From Actinomycetes bacterium (lineage in GTDB: Bacteria; Actinomycetota; Coriobacteriia; WRKU01; WQUG01), in contig WQUG01000076.1 in NCBI GenBank assembly GCA_009785855.1, forward strand, positions 1 through 10,111: 10,111 nt of DNA. Reading direction: 5' to 3'. The notes under the pieces are model-generated. The model made no database searches, was not told the DNA's origin, and saw only the letters and a list, made by a program, of their open reading frames with translations. Shown piece by piece: positions 8,620 to 10,111 of the stretch. Each line of letters starts with the position of its first letter. Positions within the stretch are counted from its first letter, which is position 1. A program made the translations under genes and the position numbers.

Positions 8620-10110
8620 TTAATACTTGCGGCGGCGCTGACGCTGGCGGCCCACGGCTGAGGCGCCGTGACTCGAGCCCTTGCGCGCGCTCTTCTTGAG
8701 CGAGGCGAGCACCTCTCCCTTTCCCGTCCCTTCGACCTCGGCGCGCAGCTTCACGATCTGGTCGCGCAGCGTGGCCGCGGTCTCGAAGTCGAGCGTCTCT
8801 GAGGCGGCGGCCATCTCCTCTTCCATCGCGCTGATGATGCGCAGCGACTCTTCCCTCCCGAGCTTGGAGAGTTCGCGGGCGGCTTCCTGCGCGCTGCTCT
8901 CATGGGCCGCGTCCTCGTCGCGCACGAAGCTGATGATGTCGTTGATCGCCTTGCGGATCGTCTGGGGTTCGATGCCATGCTCGGTGTTGTAGGCGATCTG
9001 CAGCTCACGGCGCCGGCGCGTCTCCTCGATGGCCAGCGCCATCGAGTCCGTCACGTTGTCGGCATACATGAGCACGCGCCCGCTCACGTTGCGCGCAGCG
9101 CGCCCGATCGTCTGGATCAGCGAGCGGAAGTTGCGCAGGAAGCCCTCCTTGTCGGCGTCCAGTATCGCCACGAGCGAGACCTCCGGCAGGTCGAGGCCCT
9201 CGCGCAGCAGGTTGATGCCGACCACCACGTCGATCGTGCCCTGACGCAGCTCGCGCAGGATCTCGATGCGCTCGAAGGTGCCGATGTCGCTGTGCAGATA
9301 GCGCACCTTGACGCCGTGATCGAAGAGATAGTCGGTCAGATCCTCGGCCATCTTCTTCGTGAGGGTGGTCACGAGCACGCGGTTGCTTAAGCTTGTCTCG
9401 GCCTCGATCTCTGCCAGCAGATCGTCGATCTGACCGCGACTCGGACGCACCTCGATGGCGGGGTCCACGAGGCCGGTGGGCCGTATGATCTGCTCGACCA
9501 CCTGCTGGGCGACCTTGAGCTCGTAGTCGCCGGGCGTGGCGCTCACGAAGACGAACTGCGGCACCTTACGCTCGAACTCATCGAAGCGCAGCGGACGGTT
9601 ATCGAGCGCCGAAGGCAGGCGGAAGCCGTGCTCGACGAGCGTGATCTTGCGCGAGCGGTCGCCCTCGTACATGCCGCGGATCTGCGGCACGGTCACGTGG
9701 CTCTCGTCGATGATGCACAAGAAGTCCTCCGGGAAGTAATCGACGAGCGTGTTGGCGGGCTGGCCGGGCTCGCGCCCGTCGAGGTGGCGCGAGTAGTTCT
9801 CGATGCCGGAGCAGAAACCCATCGTCTCGAGCATCTCGAGGTCGTAGCTCGTACGCATCTTGAGGCGCTGCTCCTCGAGGATCTTGCCCGCGTGGTGGAA
9901 CTCCTGAAGCCGCCCCCGCAGTTCATCCTGGATCGTGATCAGCGCGTTTCGCATCTTAGCGCGCTCCGTCACATAGTGCGAGGCCGGCCAGATCGGTACC
10001 TCGTGCAGCTCGCGGAGGGCCTCGCCCGTGACGGTGTCGATCTCGGTGATGCGCTCGATCTCGTCGCCGAAGAACTCGACGCGCAGCGGGTTGTCCGCGT
10101 AAGGCGGGAA
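8620..10110 (-). CDS. uvrB: Excinuclease ABC subunit B (5' end beyond window)
   Basis: DNA damage-recognition helicase of nucleotide excision repair; it receives damaged DNA from UvrA and recruits UvrC. The last 496 residues are present, from FPPYADNPLRVEFFGDEIERI to the TAA at 8620. The N-terminal ~190 residues, with the Walker A motif and damage-probing beta-hairpin, lie beyond the right edge. Visible in order: GFCSGIENYSRHLDGR, the Walker B/DEAD-like CIIDESH, GFRLPSALDNRPL, FVSATPGDYE, TTLTKKMAEDLTDYL, YLHSDI, GINLLREGLDLPEVSLVAILDADKEGFL, SLIQTIGRAARN, and a C-terminal UVR motif that binds UvrC (about 35-75 residues before the end). A short basic tail ending RQRQRRRKY follows. FLRNFRS stands where FLRSERS is more usual, a mild variation. 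The gene converges on the release-factor-like gene; copy 2 of the hairpin pair follows its stop. Confidence 0.98.
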   Translation of the reverse strand, partial: FPPYADNPLRVEFFGDEIERITEIDTVTGEALRELHEVPIWPASHYVTERAKMRNALITIQDELRGRLQEFHHAGKILEEQRLKMRTSYDLEMLETMGFCSGIENYSRHLDGREPGQPANTLVDYFPEDFLCIIDESHVTVPQIRGMYEGDRSRKITLVEHGFRLPSALDNRPLRFDEFERKVPQFVFVSATPGDYELKVAQQVVEQIIRPTGLVDPAIEVRPSRGQIDDLLAEIEAETSLSNRVLVTTLTKKMAEDLTDYLFDHGVKVRYLHSDIGTFERIEILRELRQGTIDVVVGINLLREGLDLPEVSLVAILDADKEGFLRNFRSLIQTIGRAARNVSGRVLMYADNVTDSMALAIEETRRRRELQIAYNTEHGIEPQTIRKAINDIISFVRDEDAAHESSAQEAARELSKLGREESLRIISAMEEEMAAASETLDFETAATLRDQIVKLRAEVEGTGKGEVLASLKKSARKGSSHGASAVGRQRQRRRKY

Positions 10111-10111
10111 C

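Noticed and set aside
8609..8620. AAGGAGG-like sequence just after uvrB as a ribosome site for another minus-strand gene
   Set aside because: It is part of the approach to the hairpin stem, and the next ATG frame downstream is only 13 codons with no features.

Overview
The window is high-GC bacterial chromosome carrying ordinary housekeeping genes. It shows most of a de novo pyrimidine biosynthesis operon on the minus strand, a small release-factor-like gene on the plus strand, and the 3' three quarters of uvrB on the minus strand. High GC, tightly overlapping genes, a PyrR-controlled operon and a class 1B (PyrD plus PyrK) dihydroorotate dehydrogenase fit a Gram-positive anaerobe. I would guess an actinobacterium of the Coriobacteriia type. 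This is inferred from gene content and protein style, not from a marker gene.

Layout. From about 7930 down to the left edge, the minus strand reads promoter, PyrR-controlled leader, pyrR, pyrB, pyrC, carB, pyrK and pyrD (cut by the left edge). Junctions are mostly overlapping: ATGA at pyrR/pyrB, 17 nt at pyrB/pyrC and 29 nt at pyrK/pyrD. There are short gaps of 54 nt before carB and about 98 nt before pyrK. Together these genes run from bicarbonate and an amide nitrogen donor through carbamoyl phosphate, carbamoyl aspartate and dihydroorotate to orotate. carA, the glutaminase subunit that CarB normally needs, is not in the window. pyrE and pyrF are not seen either and may lie beyond the left edge.

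The pyr leader (about 7790-7918) is the best regulatory finding. It holds a good match to the PyrR-binding loop, a perfect 8-bp intrinsic terminator followed by six U, and an 8-bp antiterminator pairing that links the two exclusively. Overlaid on this is a 29-codon ORF. Its Shine-Dalgarno-like AAGGA lies in the PyrR-binding stem, it reads through the terminator, and its stop codon overlaps the pyrR start (ATGA).

Divergent from the pyr promoter is a 120-residue GGQ-motif protein, probably a ribosome-rescue hydrolase of the ArfB/RF-1-domain type. It converges on uvrB. The 211-nt convergent gap (8409-8619) holds three long hairpins. The first is a 33-nt palindrome that starts on the last base of the rescue-factor stop codon. 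The other two have different G-rich arms but share an apical TTCGC-N4-GCGAG hairpin. None is followed by a canonical U-tract.

I found no CRISPR array, transposase, tRNA or rRNA, and no obviously new multi-gene system. The noteworthy items are regulatory and structural.
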